Part shown: piece after piece, positions 17,190 to 26,663 of the stretch
Layout of the letters: each line of letters starts with the position of its first letter
How positions within the stretch are numbered: position 1 is the stretch's first letter
IMG/VR virus record: IMGVR_UViG_3300007522_000023
Coordinates: 1 to 59,332 of that record
DNA from: a virus
Strand: one strand, 5' to 3'
DNA: 59,332 bases
Notes under the pieces: generated by a model
Seen by the model: only the letters and a program-made list of their open reading frames with translations
The model's database searches: none
Told to the model about the DNA's origin: nothing
Position numbers and translations under genes: made by a program

Positions 17190-17929
17190 GCTTAACTATT
17201 GGAATAACGACCTTTTCGAAAAGATTTGATTTAGTTAGTAAACTAATTAACCAAATTAGGGAAATTAATAAAACTGATAAAATTTTACTATGTATAAATG
17301 GTGAGAAAGATGGTAATTTTAATGAAGAATATAGAGAAAATATATTAAATCTATGTGTTAAGTATAATGATGTTTTCCCAATATTTTTTATTGAAATGAG
17401 AGGATTAAGTAAAATGTGGAATACACTAGTAGTAAACTCAGATAAAGAAAATATTTTATTATTAAATGATGACTTAGAGATATATGAACCTACAATTTTT
17501 GAGCAAATAAAAACTCACATGAACTCTGCTGATTATAATGGGTTTACTAGAATAAATAATTCTTTTTCTCATTTTTTAATTGATAAAAATGTTATTGATG
17601 ATTTAGGTTATTTTGATGAGAGATTATTAGGTTTTGGTGAAGAAGATGGGGATATATATTATAGATGTATAAAAAAAAATGTTAAAATAACTGATACAAA
17701 CATTATAGGTTTTAATAACTTAATATCAAATATACGACATGATGAAGTTAAAAATGGTATTGGTAAATATTCTAAATTTAACAGAGATTTTATTTATGAA
17801 TACAAATACTTACCAGACCAAACAAGCCCATTTAAAGGTATGTTCGATAGTCCAATGAAACAATTAATTGAAGACGTTAAATTATACCCATATGAAACGT
17901 TCTTTAAAGAAAATAAAAATAATCTATAA
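17186..17929 (+). CDS. GT-A (GT2) glycosyltransferase
   Basis: 247 residues. SLTIGITTFSKRFDLVSKLI opens the GT2 fold. ILLLNDDLEIYEP (NDD at 94-96) is the metal-binding motif. GYFDERLLGFGEEDGDIYYRC carries the ED pair expected for the catalytic base region of GT2 enzymes (known for the family). The start overlaps the preceding stop by four bases and the stop shares one base with the next ATG. Confidence 0.8.
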   Translation: MSLTIGITTFSKRFDLVSKLINQIREINKTDKILLCINGEKDGNFNEEYRENILNLCVKYNDVFPIFFIEMRGLSKMWNTLVVNSDKENILLLNDDLEIYEPTIFEQIKTHMNSADYNGFTRINNSFSHFLIDKNVIDDLGYFDERLLGFGEEDGDIYYRCIKKNVKITDTNIIGFNNLISNIRHDEVKNGIGKYSKFNRDFIYEYKYLPDQTSPFKGMFDSPMKQLIEDVKLYPYETFFKENKNNL

Positions 17930-19155
17930 TGTATATTAATGGGTTAAGTGGTGATATAACAATTAATTTATTTAAAACTGATGAAAATAAACGTGAAATA
18001 AATGTTCACGTATTAAAAAGCGTAAGACCAATTGGTGATTCTTTATTCTACCCAAATATACTTTTTATAAAATATAATTCAACACCAAAGTTAATAATTA
18101 ACCCTCTAGATGAAAAAATAATGTCGTTAGAAAAAACAACTAAAAAAACAACTTTTAGTGACGACAAAATACTTAATTTATCAGAAATTAAACATCACGA
18201 AAGTAATCCAGTATTTTTCTTTGTATATAACACTGAAAATTATTTCCATTTTATTTATGACACACTACCATACTTAATCTCATATTTTGAAGTTAAAAAG
18301 GATAATCCAAAGCTTAAGTTGTTAATGAATTTTCCTAATAAAAATAATGAATTTTATAAATTTGTTAGTGAGTTATTATTAATTATAGGTATTAAACATG
18401 AAGATATTTTAATCATTGATAATAATACAACTTATGAAACTGTGTTTATATCAGACTCTTATACACATGGAATCGACTCCAATCTACCACCAAGAGCTGA
18501 ATTAAAAACTCTATATAAAAATATTGTTAATAAAGTAAAAAATAATACTGATTACCCTAAAAATATCTATGTATCTAGAAGAAGTTGGGTACATGGTGAT
18601 ATGTCTAACATAGGTACAAACTACACTACTAGACGTAAACTAGTAAATGAAGATGAATTAGTTTTATTATTAAAAAAACACGATTTTGTTGAGGTTTTCA
18701 CTGAAAATATGAGTATGGTTGATAAGATAAATTTATTCGCTAATGCTGAAAATATAATAGGACCAATTGGTGGTGGTTTAGTTAATTCAGTTTTTTCTAA
18801 AAAAGATTGTAATCTAATTTCAATAATGTCACCAGAATTCATTAATGTAAATAAAAGGTTTATTTTTTCAATTAATGGTGTAAATTTAAAAACGTTCGAA
18901 GATACTAAACATACTGAAAAAACTGATTTTAAATTATATATGCGAGTTGAAGTTGATAATATTGTGGGTGAGATAATCGATATAACTGGTAATAAATGTA
19001 AAATATCGTATAGTGACACTTCTGTTTCTGGTTGGAATAGTGAAAGCAAATACAAACAAAAAGAATGTTACCTCTCAGATTGTATAAAATTAGATAACGG
19101 GTTAAATTCATCATGGGAAATTAATTTAACTAAATTTAAAGAAAAATATTTATGA
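17929..19155 (+). CDS. GT61-family (DUF563-like) glycosyltransferase
   Basis: 408 residues. The central part follows the GT61/DUF563 pattern: NTENYFHFIYDTLPYL, KNIYVSRRSWVHGD, RRKLVNEDELVLLLKKHDFVEVF, then SMVDKINLFANAENIIGPIGGGLVNSVFS. The Y-x-S-R-R and G-x-x-G-G-G-L-x-N signatures are well placed. About 100 residues follow the core (VEVDNIVGEIIDITGNKC, SKYKQKECYLSDC) and may be a small beta domain. GT61 enzymes transfer pentoses or GlcNAc in other organisms, but the substrate here cannot be read. It overlaps the next gene by four bases. Confidence 0.8.
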   Translation: MYINGLSGDITINLFKTDENKREINVHVLKSVRPIGDSLFYPNILFIKYNSTPKLIINPLDEKIMSLEKTTKKTTFSDDKILNLSEIKHHESNPVFFFVYNTENYFHFIYDTLPYLISYFEVKKDNPKLKLLMNFPNKNNEFYKFVSELLLIIGIKHEDILIIDNNTTYETVFISDSYTHGIDSNLPPRAELKTLYKNIVNKVKNNTDYPKNIYVSRRSWVHGDMSNIGTNYTTRRKLVNEDELVLLLKKHDFVEVFTENMSMVDKINLFANAENIIGPIGGGLVNSVFSKKDCNLISIMSPEFINVNKRFIFSINGVNLKTFEDTKHTEKTDFKLYMRVEVDNIVGEIIDITGNKCKISYSDTSVSGWNSESKYKQKECYLSDCIKLDNGLNSSWEINLTKFKEKYL

Positions 19156-19961
19156 TTAATTATATAATTTACAGTCACACATCATATTTAGATGTGTTAA
19201 ATATTCAAAGTGACCATATAGAAAAATATGAAAACACTACATTATTTATTAACACTAATAACGATGATAATATTACCCAAATTTATGATAAGTTCAAGCG
19301 AGTTATATTTTATAATGATTCACAACCATACGCAAAACGTTTAATTGAATGTATTGAACAAATTGATGATAAATATTTTTTACTTATTCACGATATTGAT
19401 ATTTTATTGTCTGTTGATGAAGAAATAATATTGAAATTGTATAATTTCATGGAAACTAAATGTGTTGATAGGGTTGATTTAAAACAAGCACCTAATTTGA
19501 ATACAAATGAAGTAATTAAATTTGGTCACGATACACCAAACGATAAGATGATACCAACACTACCTTCTGAGATTATCGATGGTTTATATCTAATTAAACA
19601 AGAAATACCAGAGGATTACATTTACAATGTTAACCCATCAATATGGTATAGAGAATCTTTTTTAACATTACTTAATATTTTCCCAAATAAAACTTATCGT
19701 GATATTGAAGGTATGGATGTTCAAAGATTCTCAACTAATTTATTAATATATAAATTATTTACATTAAAACCAATTAAATGTGGTTATTTTGAGTGTTTAG
19801 ATATATTTAAATTTTTACATATAAGTCATAGCGGAAAATTATTATTACTTAATGAAAAATATGAAACAGAATATGGTCAATCATATGTAGATGTTAGTGA
19901 TGAATATATAAATATTATCAATAAGTATAATCTTAAGGTATCAGATAAATGGGTAAATTAA
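19152..19961 (+). CDS. Putative GT-A glycosyltransferase, paralogue A
   Basis: 269 residues. NYIIYSHTSYLDVLNIQ, YFLLIHDIDILL (HDID at 80-83, a DxD-type motif), YIYNVNPSIWYRES, KTYRDIEGMDVQRFS, then CGYFECLDIFKFLHISHSGK. Every block recurs in the same order in the gene at 20874, so the two are paralogues with one gene between them. The DxD motif and cluster position support a glycosyltransferase, although no standard family is obvious. It starts four bases inside the GT61 gene. Confidence 0.65.
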   Translation: MINYIIYSHTSYLDVLNIQSDHIEKYENTTLFINTNNDDNITQIYDKFKRVIFYNDSQPYAKRLIECIEQIDDKYFLLIHDIDILLSVDEEIILKLYNFMETKCVDRVDLKQAPNLNTNEVIKFGHDTPNDKMIPTLPSEIIDGLYLIKQEIPEDYIYNVNPSIWYRESFLTLLNIFPNKTYRDIEGMDVQRFSTNLLIYKLFTLKPIKCGYFECLDIFKFLHISHSGKLLLLNEKYETEYGQSYVDVSDEYINIINKYNLKVSDKWVN

Positions 19962-19962
19962 T

Positions 19963-20877
19963 ATGAGTTTAGAAGAAATAAAAAACTGTAAATACATTTC
20001 AAGTGTTGGAATGTTAAAAAGATTGGATGAAAATGAAATAATAACATACGATGCTGCACCAGATAAAATAACCCACAACTTCAATAAGTTATTAAACGGT
20101 AAAAACGGTTCAATTATATATGTTAAATTTGCATTTATTAGACAATTTATATATCAAGTACTACCAAGTATAAATTATAATTTTATATTAGTAACTGGTG
20201 ATGGTGATGAATCAATGCCAAATGATATATTTGACCAAAACACGTTTAATTCTATAATTAACGATACTAGGGTGATACACTGGTATTCTGTTAATTGTAA
20301 TGAAGAATTACATATAAAATTTTCGTTAATACCTATTGGTGTTAATTTTCATTCGTTATCTTATGGTGAATTTTGTGGGTGGAATGAAACAGCTATAACT
20401 CCGTTAGAACAAGAAAATATAATTGAAAATATAAAAAATAATTCGTTACCGTTCTATGAACGCAAAGTAATGTGTTATTCTAATTTTCATTTTTTAATAC
20501 ATAATGAATTTGGAAACCCTAGACAATCAGCTATTGATAATGTACCTAAAGATTTAGTTTATTATGAGCCAGTATTTAAACCAAGGCTAGAATCTTGGGA
20601 AACACAATCAGAATACGCATTTGTACTTTCACCTATGGGTCATGGGATGGATTGTCACAGAACTTGGGAAGCATTAATTTTAGGTTGTATACCAGTTGTT
20701 AAAAAGTCACAATTGGATAGTTTATATGAAGGATTACCAGTATTAATTGTTAATGAATGGAGTGATATAACTGAAAAACTTTTATTTGAAACTATCGATA
20801 AATTCAAAAATATGGTTTTTGAATATGATAGAATAACTGCCGAATATTGGGTGGATAAAATAAAAAATCTTAAATGA
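19963..20877 (+). CDS. Exostosin-like (GT47-type) glycosyltransferase
   Basis: 304 residues. The C-terminal half has the exostosin-type signature YAFVLSPMGHGMDCHRTWEA followed by LILGCIPVVKKSQLDSLYEGLPVL. In exostosin and related GT-B enzymes this segment binds the nucleotide sugar. The N-terminal half (YVKFAFIRQFIYQVLP, NFILVTGDGDESMP) is more divergent. One base separates it from the stop of paralogue A, and its end overlaps paralogue B by four bases. Confidence 0.75.
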   Translation: MSLEEIKNCKYISSVGMLKRLDENEIITYDAAPDKITHNFNKLLNGKNGSIIYVKFAFIRQFIYQVLPSINYNFILVTGDGDESMPNDIFDQNTFNSIINDTRVIHWYSVNCNEELHIKFSLIPIGVNFHSLSYGEFCGWNETAITPLEQENIIENIKNNSLPFYERKVMCYSNFHFLIHNEFGNPRQSAIDNVPKDLVYYEPVFKPRLESWETQSEYAFVLSPMGHGMDCHRTWEALILGCIPVVKKSQLDSLYEGLPVLIVNEWSDITEKLLFETIDKFKNMVFEYDRITAEYWVDKIKNLK

Positions 20878-21662
20878 TAGAATATAAAGTACATAAACAC
20901 ACAACTAAAAATAGTGATGGTATAATAAATTACATGATTTACAGTCATAGTTCATTCATAGACATATTGAAAATTCAAATTAATTATATTTCTGGAAATG
21001 GTCATTTAACACTATGTATTGATAAAAATAATTTAGATTTAGAATATATATATGATAAGTTTGATAATGTAGTGTTTTATGATAGTAACCAAACCTACGG
21101 ACAAAAATTACTAAGCTGTATAAAACAAGTTGATTATGAATACATTTTGTTAATGCATGATATCGATATATTATATGATATTGATAAAACAAAGGTCCTA
21201 GAACTTCAGAACTTTTTAATAGAAAATAAATATGATAGAGTTGATTTTCAATTAGCTTATGATTTTGATAGTACACATTATAACACTATAAATGATGATG
21301 AATTATACCTAATCAAATCATCAAATACAGACACTAGAAATAAAGGTTATATCTATAACGTAAACCCATCAATATGGAAAAGAAAAACGTTAGAAACGAT
21401 ATTAGATAAGTTTAGTCATTTAGACTATAGAACTATAGAACAAGATAGTGTCCAAGAATTTTCATCTCAATTCAATATTTTTAAATTATTTTCTAAAGTC
21501 AGATATAATTGTGGGTATTTTACATGTTTAGAACCTTTTAAATATTTACATATAACACACAGTAGAACATTATTTAATCCTAACACTTTACCACCAGAAG
21601 ATAGTAAAGATGTTATTGATGAATATAATAAAATAATTAAAAAATATAATTTAGAAAAATAA
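20874..21662 (+). CDS. Putative GT-A glycosyltransferase, paralogue B
   Basis: 262 residues. It matches paralogue A block for block: NYMIYSHSSFIDILKIQ, YILLMHDIDILYD (HDID), YIYNVNPSIWKRK, DYRTIEQDSVQEFS, then CGYFTCLEPFKYLHITHS. An N-terminal extension of about 18 residues precedes the shared start. Sequence divergence is large, so the duplication is old or the copies entered separately; different sugars or acceptors are likely. The stop overlaps the next ATG by one base. Confidence 0.65.
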   Translation: MIEYKVHKHTTKNSDGIINYMIYSHSSFIDILKIQINYISGNGHLTLCIDKNNLDLEYIYDKFDNVVFYDSNQTYGQKLLSCIKQVDYEYILLMHDIDILYDIDKTKVLELQNFLIENKYDRVDFQLAYDFDSTHYNTINDDELYLIKSSNTDTRNKGYIYNVNPSIWKRKTLETILDKFSHLDYRTIEQDSVQEFSSQFNIFKLFSKVRYNCGYFTCLEPFKYLHITHSRTLFNPNTLPPEDSKDVIDEYNKIIKKYNLEK

Positions 21663-22438
21663 TGGATAATAATAAACCAGTGTTCATAATTGCACACAAA
21701 TATTTTAGAGGATATGATAGTTATGTTGAATATTACATAAACAACATTAGAGAGTTCTATGAGGATTCATTAATTATTGTTGTTGATAACAATTCAATAT
21801 ATAAAGACGATATTTTTAATAACTTAAAGAAATATGATAATGTCATATTACTAGATAATAACATTGAGTGTAAATTTGAATTAGGTGCCTACCAAGTAGG
21901 TACTAAATATTTGATTGATAATGACTTATTAGATAAATACGCTTATGTTGTTATGACGCAAGATAATTTTATTATTAAAAATAAATTAGATTTTAATCAA
22001 TTATCTGAAGCTAACGTAAAAGCTTGCCCATTAAATGGATGTGACCAAAATGTTGATTCACCAGAATATTTTAACATACAACAAAGTTGTACTGATATTT
22101 CAATACCAGTGCTAGATAAAATAGGGTTAAACGATAATTGGGATAAAATTTCGTTTTGTTGGTGTAATAGCTTCATTTTATCAACAGATAAGTTATTACA
22201 GATGTATGGGTATATGCAACAAATAGTAATTAAAATTAGATGGGAAAGTTGTGCATCTGAAAGATATTTAGCTAGATTACTTTGGGAATTAAATGATAAA
22301 GTAAATTATGATATTGATGGTGATATTAGAAACTTAAAAAATAAATACGACTGTTGGAATGTAGATTTAAATGTACCTCAAGTAACATTTTTCGTTAAAA
22401 AATTACAACAAAAAGATGAAAGGACCGTAGATAAATGA
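21662..22438 (+). CDS. Putative GT-A glycosyltransferase
   Basis: 258 residues. KPVFIIAHKYFRGYDSYVEYYI then LIIVVDNNSIYKDDIF are the first two strand-helix units of a GT2-like fold. YAYVVMTQDNFIIKN takes the place of the DxD motif (QDN). CWCNSFILSTDKLLQM and SCASERYLARLLWEL lie where the acceptor region would be. The weak metal motif makes the call less certain than for its neighbours. It is coupled by overlaps to the genes on both sides. Confidence 0.6.
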   Translation: MDNNKPVFIIAHKYFRGYDSYVEYYINNIREFYEDSLIIVVDNNSIYKDDIFNNLKKYDNVILLDNNIECKFELGAYQVGTKYLIDNDLLDKYAYVVMTQDNFIIKNKLDFNQLSEANVKACPLNGCDQNVDSPEYFNIQQSCTDISIPVLDKIGLNDNWDKISFCWCNSFILSTDKLLQMYGYMQQIVIKIRWESCASERYLARLLWELNDKVNYDIDGDIRNLKNKYDCWNVDLNVPQVTFFVKKLQQKDERTVDK

Positions 22439-23331
22439 TAATTAAAAAAGTAAATAAAGGTGTTATTTATTATAATAATGACGAATCAATACATATTAAA
22501 GATTATTATAATTATTGTGTTAATTTATTAATTAATTGGTTAACAGATAACGATAAAGAAATAAATATAATATTTGGTGATTACAAAGTAGATTTTAATA
22601 ATAATTTTGAGACGATAAAAATCGATATTCAAATTGAACATACATTAGTTAAAAGTGGTGGTAGAAGTGTTAACGATAAAATATATGGAACTACTAAAAC
22701 TGATAATGGTGAAGTTTACTTAGTTAGAATAGATAAGTTTAATTATTATAATTCGCTAGATTATATATTTGAATATAGTTACCCTAATACTCACAATATA
22801 AAATCTTCTGGGTATTTTAATGAATTCTCCGATAAAATAATTAATATTACCCCATCAATGTACTCACCTAATTTTGATAAAACTAATAAAATTGATTCAA
22901 TAACTTTATTTAGTAGTAACTCTAGTCAAAGAAGAGATGATATAACAAAAGAATTAAAAGAAAAAAACATTAATTGTATAAATATTGATAACTGTTTTTC
23001 ATCAGATGATTTAATTAATCAATATAATAAGACTAAAATAATGTTAAATGTACATCAAACTGAACATCATCATACTTTTGAGGAATTAAGGGTGTTACCA
23101 GCACTAAGTAACGGTGTTATTATAATAAGTGAAAATGTTCCATTAAAAGAACTAATACCTTATAGTAACCATGTCGTGTGGTGTGAATATAGTGAATTAT
23201 CCAACACGCTTAAATATGTTCAAGAAAATTATGAGGAATTTTATGAAAAACTATTTAATAATGAATTAAAAGAATTATTATTAACCTTAAAAGAAACTAA
23301 TAATAAAAAACTAAATATTCTAAATAAATGA
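22435..23331 (+). CDS. Putative GT-B glycosyltransferase (C-terminal-half type)
   Basis: 298 residues. The N-terminal 140 residues are Asn/Tyr-rich and not recognised. From about 160 the sequence resembles the C-terminal half of GT-B enzymes: SITLFSSNSSQRRDDITKEL, KIMLNVHQTEHHHTFEELRV, LPALSNGVIIISENVPLKEL and HVVWCEYSEL. The E-x-x-R-x-x-P-A-L block is the likely nucleotide-sugar site (inference). Overlaps of four bases occur at both ends. Confidence 0.65.
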   Translation: MIIKKVNKGVIYYNNDESIHIKDYYNYCVNLLINWLTDNDKEINIIFGDYKVDFNNNFETIKIDIQIEHTLVKSGGRSVNDKIYGTTKTDNGEVYLVRIDKFNYYNSLDYIFEYSYPNTHNIKSSGYFNEFSDKIINITPSMYSPNFDKTNKIDSITLFSSNSSQRRDDITKELKEKNINCINIDNCFSSDDLINQYNKTKIMLNVHQTEHHHTFEELRVLPALSNGVIIISENVPLKELIPYSNHVVWCEYSELSNTLKYVQENYEEFYEKLFNNELKELLLTLKETNNKKLNILNK

Positions 23332-24785
23332 AAGTTGCACTATTAATATCTGGATACTTAAGAAGTTACGATATAAATCTTAAATATATTGAAGCCGAGA
23401 TATTAAATAAATTTGACCATGTTGATGTTTTCCTACATATAACCAGTAATGAAAAAAATGAAGATAAGTATATAAATTCAGTTAGTGATGAAGAAGCTAT
23501 TAATAGTTTTACTGCTGCTTTAAACCCATTAAGTACGATTATTGAAAGTAACATACACTACTATAATGATAGTAATCTTAACAGCCTAATAAATCAATGG
23601 CATAAACTTTTTAAATTAAATGATTTGAAAAAAAAACATGAAGAAATTAATGGTAAAAAATATGATTTGGTTATTAGATTTAGACCAGATTTAACCATCA
23701 ACGGTAAGGGTGTATTTAGTGATTTAATTGAAGGGGTAATAACGATACCAAGTGATAGTAAAATCGATAATTCTAAATTGCGTAACCCAAATGATTTACA
23801 TATATGTGACGCTTTAGCTTTTGGTGATTCTACATCCATGGATAAATATTTTGGTATCTATGAGCACATATTAGATTTGGTTCACGAATATGGTTATGTC
23901 TCAGAAACAATACTATATTGGTATTTAAATAAAAATAAAATAAATTATAAAGTTGCTGATATTGATTACGGTTTCACATTATCTAAATGTAATGTATTTG
24001 CTATTGCTGGTGACTCTGGCTCTGGGAAAAGTACACTAGGTGAATTACTTAAGGGGGTTTTTACTAATTCTTTTATGTTAGAGTGTGATAGGTACCACAA
24101 ATGGGAACGTGGTGATAAAAATTGGGATAATGTAACCCATTTAAACCCAAGTGCTAATTATATCACAAAAATGGTTGGTGATATATTTAATTTAAAATTA
24201 GGTAATGATATTTACCAAGTTGATTATAATCATCACAGTGGTAAATTTACTGATAAACAAATTATTAATTCATCTGATAATATAATTGTTTGTGGTCTTC
24301 ATAGTTTATATACTGATTCGATTTACGATTTAAAGATATTTATCGACACCGAAGAATCACTCAAAAAAAAATGGAAGATAAAACGTGACGTTAGAGACAG
24401 AGGATACTCAGTTCAAAAAGTGTTAGATAGTATTGCAAAACGTGAAAGCGATTTTAATGAATTTATTTTACCGCAAAAAGATAACGCAGACTTGATAATT
24501 AAATTTTTTACACTAGACAAAATTGACTTCAACGACTACAATAAACCAGAGCGTTTAAGTCTTGAGTTGACAATTAATAATAATTTTAACCTTACTGAAA
24601 TATTAAGTAGATTAGATGAAATTGGGGTTGAATATTTCATTAAAAAGGATAATTATTTTAATAAAATAATTTTTAATGAATATAATAACTTGGTTTTATT
24701 TAAAGATGATAAAATTCCAAGAACTAATACATTTTATGATTATATTATGTATGTTATTTTTAATTTAGTATTTACAAATAAATAA
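23328..24785 (+). CDS. Fusion: glycosyltransferase-like domain plus uridine kinase/PRK-type kinase
   Basis: 485 residues. Residues 1-215 (KVALLISGYLRSY, DHVDVFLHITSN, DLVIRFRPDLTI) resemble small glycosyltransferase-like proteins of glycan clusters. Residues 220-395 are a P-loop kinase of the uridine kinase/phosphoribulokinase group: Walker A GDSGSGKST (228-236), ECDRYHKWERGD, HLNPSAN, DLKIFIDTEESLKKKWKIKRD and RGYSVQKVLDSIAKR. About 90 residues follow. The kinase should phosphorylate a sugar, polyol or nucleoside. Next to an aldolase, phosphatase and nucleotidyltransferase it could activate an unusual sugar (inference). The fusion is not one I recognise. Confidence 0.7.
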   Translation: MKVALLISGYLRSYDINLKYIEAEILNKFDHVDVFLHITSNEKNEDKYINSVSDEEAINSFTAALNPLSTIIESNIHYYNDSNLNSLINQWHKLFKLNDLKKKHEEINGKKYDLVIRFRPDLTINGKGVFSDLIEGVITIPSDSKIDNSKLRNPNDLHICDALAFGDSTSMDKYFGIYEHILDLVHEYGYVSETILYWYLNKNKINYKVADIDYGFTLSKCNVFAIAGDSGSGKSTLGELLKGVFTNSFMLECDRYHKWERGDKNWDNVTHLNPSANYITKMVGDIFNLKLGNDIYQVDYNHHSGKFTDKQIINSSDNIIVCGLHSLYTDSIYDLKIFIDTEESLKKKWKIKRDVRDRGYSVQKVLDSIAKRESDFNEFILPQKDNADLIIKFFTLDKIDFNDYNKPERLSLELTINNNFNLTEILSRLDEIGVEYFIKKDNYFNKIIFNEYNNLVLFKDDKIPRTNTFYDYIMYVIFNLVFTNK

Positions 24786-24808
24786 ATATTTTTTATTTTT
24801 AAATAAAA

Positions 24809-25486
24809 ATGGATAAAATCTCATCAAATTTATTAAAATTAGCTTCAAATGTTTCGAAATATTGTGTTGGTATGGAGGGAAACATATCTGGACTTGATGA
24901 AGATGGGTCTATTCTAATAAAGGCTAGTGGTTCAAATCTGTCTAAATTAACCGAGAATGATTTAATACCATTTGATATAGATGGAAATCAAACGGGTAAA
25001 ATGGATAAACGTGGTAGTATTGAATTAAGTTTTCATTTATTTCTTTTAGGGTTTGAGGATATAAATTATATCTCACACACACATCCTATTAGTAGTTTAA
25101 AAATTTTATGTGGTAATCAAATAACCAAACACTTATTTAGTACCCGTAGGTTATTTCCAGACCAAGTAATCTTTAATGGTAAAGAATCTTGTTTGGTTCC
25201 ATATTCAAAACCTGGTGAAGAATTAACCGATAAAATTAAAGAAAAAGTTAATGGTTTTATTAATAAAAATGGGTATTTCCCAAAATTAATATTATTAGAA
25301 AATCACGGTATAATTAGCTGCGGTAAAACAATTGAGGAATGTATAATAATTAATGATATATGTGAAAAATCAGCAGATATTTTTAATGGTAATGAAATAA
25401 ATAATTTAACTTTTTTAACAATTGAAAATATTAATGAGTTAATTATAGATAAAGGTGAAGAATATAGACAAAGTTTAGTAAAATGA
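24809..25486 (+). CDS. Class II aldolase/epimerase family protein (AraD/FucA-like)
   Basis: 225 residues, the usual length. Family motifs are in order: EGNISGLDEDGSILIKASGSN (substrate phosphate loop), NYISHTHPISSLK (two Zn-binding His) and LLENHGIISCGKTIEEC (third Zn-binding His). Members cleave or epimerise sugar phosphates such as fuculose-1-P or ribulose-5-P. The residues do not fix the substrate. It follows the kinase fusion after 23 bases and overlaps the next gene by four. It is unusual in a phage. Confidence 0.85.
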   Translation: MDKISSNLLKLASNVSKYCVGMEGNISGLDEDGSILIKASGSNLSKLTENDLIPFDIDGNQTGKMDKRGSIELSFHLFLLGFEDINYISHTHPISSLKILCGNQITKHLFSTRRLFPDQVIFNGKESCLVPYSKPGEELTDKIKEKVNGFINKNGYFPKLILLENHGIISCGKTIEECIIINDICEKSADIFNGNEINNLTFLTIENINELIIDKGEEYRQSLVK

Positions 25487-26253
25487 AATCAACGGGTATA
25501 AGTTTAGGTTGGAACTGTTCAGCAGCACAAGACGGGTTAAGAATGGGGTTAAGAGGTGTAAAATCAGATGGTTATAAAACATGTCCATTTGATATGATGA
25601 TAAGTAACTATTTTGGTATGTGTGAATGCATTAAAGATGATTTTAAATATTTTTGTGACCCTAAATACTTAGTGTTAAGGGATGCACCAGACATGTCAAT
25701 GCATTTCCCAAATCAAAAGGATGGTGAGAAATGGATATATAATACTTATTATAATTTTACGTTTAATCATGAATCACCATATCATGGAAATTTATATCTT
25801 AATGAACAATGGAGCAGCCCACACCATTTTGTTAATAACAATTATGAAAACTTTATTAAAAGATATGAAGCTAGAATAAAGGCGTTTAGAGATTATATTA
25901 ATTCTGGTGAGTTTATTAATTTTGTGTTATGGAGGTATAACGCAATTCCTAATGAGTTAGAAACAATAATTAAAGATAAATACCCTAATTTAAAATTTAA
26001 TATCAATTCAATAATTGATTTTGGACCACACACACTTAATGCGTTGATAAAAAACAACCCAGAAGCTGCAAAGTTACAAGAAATCGATTATTTAAAATAT
26101 ATGAATGTGACAAATTCAGAATATGATAGATATTATTCTGAAAATATAAATAAATTTGATGAAACAAATAAAGATATTAAGGTTACTGATAATATAACGT
26201 TAATTGAACCAAAAAATAATAAATTTCTAAATGACCCGAATTATTTACGTTGA
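25483..26253 (+). CDS. DUF1796-like (putative papain-like cysteine peptidase fold) protein
   Basis: 256 residues. The start TGISLGWNCSAAQDGLRMGLRG followed by CPFDMM matches the SLGxNC...PFD pattern of the DUF1796 family, which is predicted to have a papain-like fold and often lies in glycan-synthesis clusters. The Cys in GWNC would be the nucleophile. A matching late His is less clear (FGPHTLNALI is a candidate). Function in glycan clusters is unknown. Its 3' end overlaps the HAD gene by 23 bases. Confidence 0.6.
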   Translation: MKSTGISLGWNCSAAQDGLRMGLRGVKSDGYKTCPFDMMISNYFGMCECIKDDFKYFCDPKYLVLRDAPDMSMHFPNQKDGEKWIYNTYYNFTFNHESPYHGNLYLNEQWSSPHHFVNNNYENFIKRYEARIKAFRDYINSGEFINFVLWRYNAIPNELETIIKDKYPNLKFNINSIIDFGPHTLNALIKNNPEAAKLQEIDYLKYMNVTNSEYDRYYSENINKFDETNKDIKVTDNITLIEPKNNKFLNDPNYLR

Positions 26254-26527
26254 TATAGACGAAACAATATGTGAAACTCCTTCACCAAGGAATTACCATA
26301 ACGCTAAACCATTAATTGAAAATATTGCAAAAATAAATAAATTATATGATGAAGGTAATACTATTGTTTATTGGACTGCTCGTGGGAGTCGAACACAAAT
26401 TGATTGGTATAAACTAACTAAATTACAATTAGATGAATGGGGTGCTAAACATCATGAATTAAACGTAAATAAACCATATTATGATTTATTTATAGACGAT
26501 AAAACACTTAGAATTGAAGAAATTTAA
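26231..26527 (+). CDS. Small HAD-family phosphatase
   Basis: 98 residues, a minimal cap-less HAD domain. Motif I is IYVDIDETIC (nucleophile Asp8 and Asp10), motif II is IVYWTARGSR (Thr), and the acidic end motif is YDLFIDDKTL. The pattern matches small phosphatases found next to nucleotidyltransferases in capsule clusters, which probably remove a phosphate from a sugar bisphosphate (inference). Its ATG lies inside the end of the preceding gene in another frame. Confidence 0.8.
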   Translation: MTRIIYVDIDETICETPSPRNYHNAKPLIENIAKINKLYDEGNTIVYWTARGSRTQIDWYKLTKLQLDEWGAKHHELNVNKPYYDLFIDDKTLRIEEI

Positions 26528-26663
26528 CAAAACTATATTATTACCACCAAATATTTCTTTTGGAGATTCTATGTCTGTTATTGGGTTGGTTTATTATTTA
26601 TTAGAATATTACGAGGCAGTATATTTTTATATCGACCCAACTATGAACCTAAATTATGTTTGA
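26514..26663 (+). pseudogene. Probable remnant of a deleted gene
   Basis: In the 189-base gap between the HAD and GDPD genes, one frame reads KFNKTILLPPNISFGDSMSV then IGLVYYLLEYYEAVYFYIDP before a TGA. This is a natural-looking start of an alpha/beta enzyme (strand, Gly-loop, helix, strand), but it ends after 49 codons. A little further on (26668-26712) a short frame MMNTPKLNNWIFKF ends in TAA and could be the C-terminal scrap. An internal deletion of a glycosyltransferase-like gene would explain both. Confidence 0.35.
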
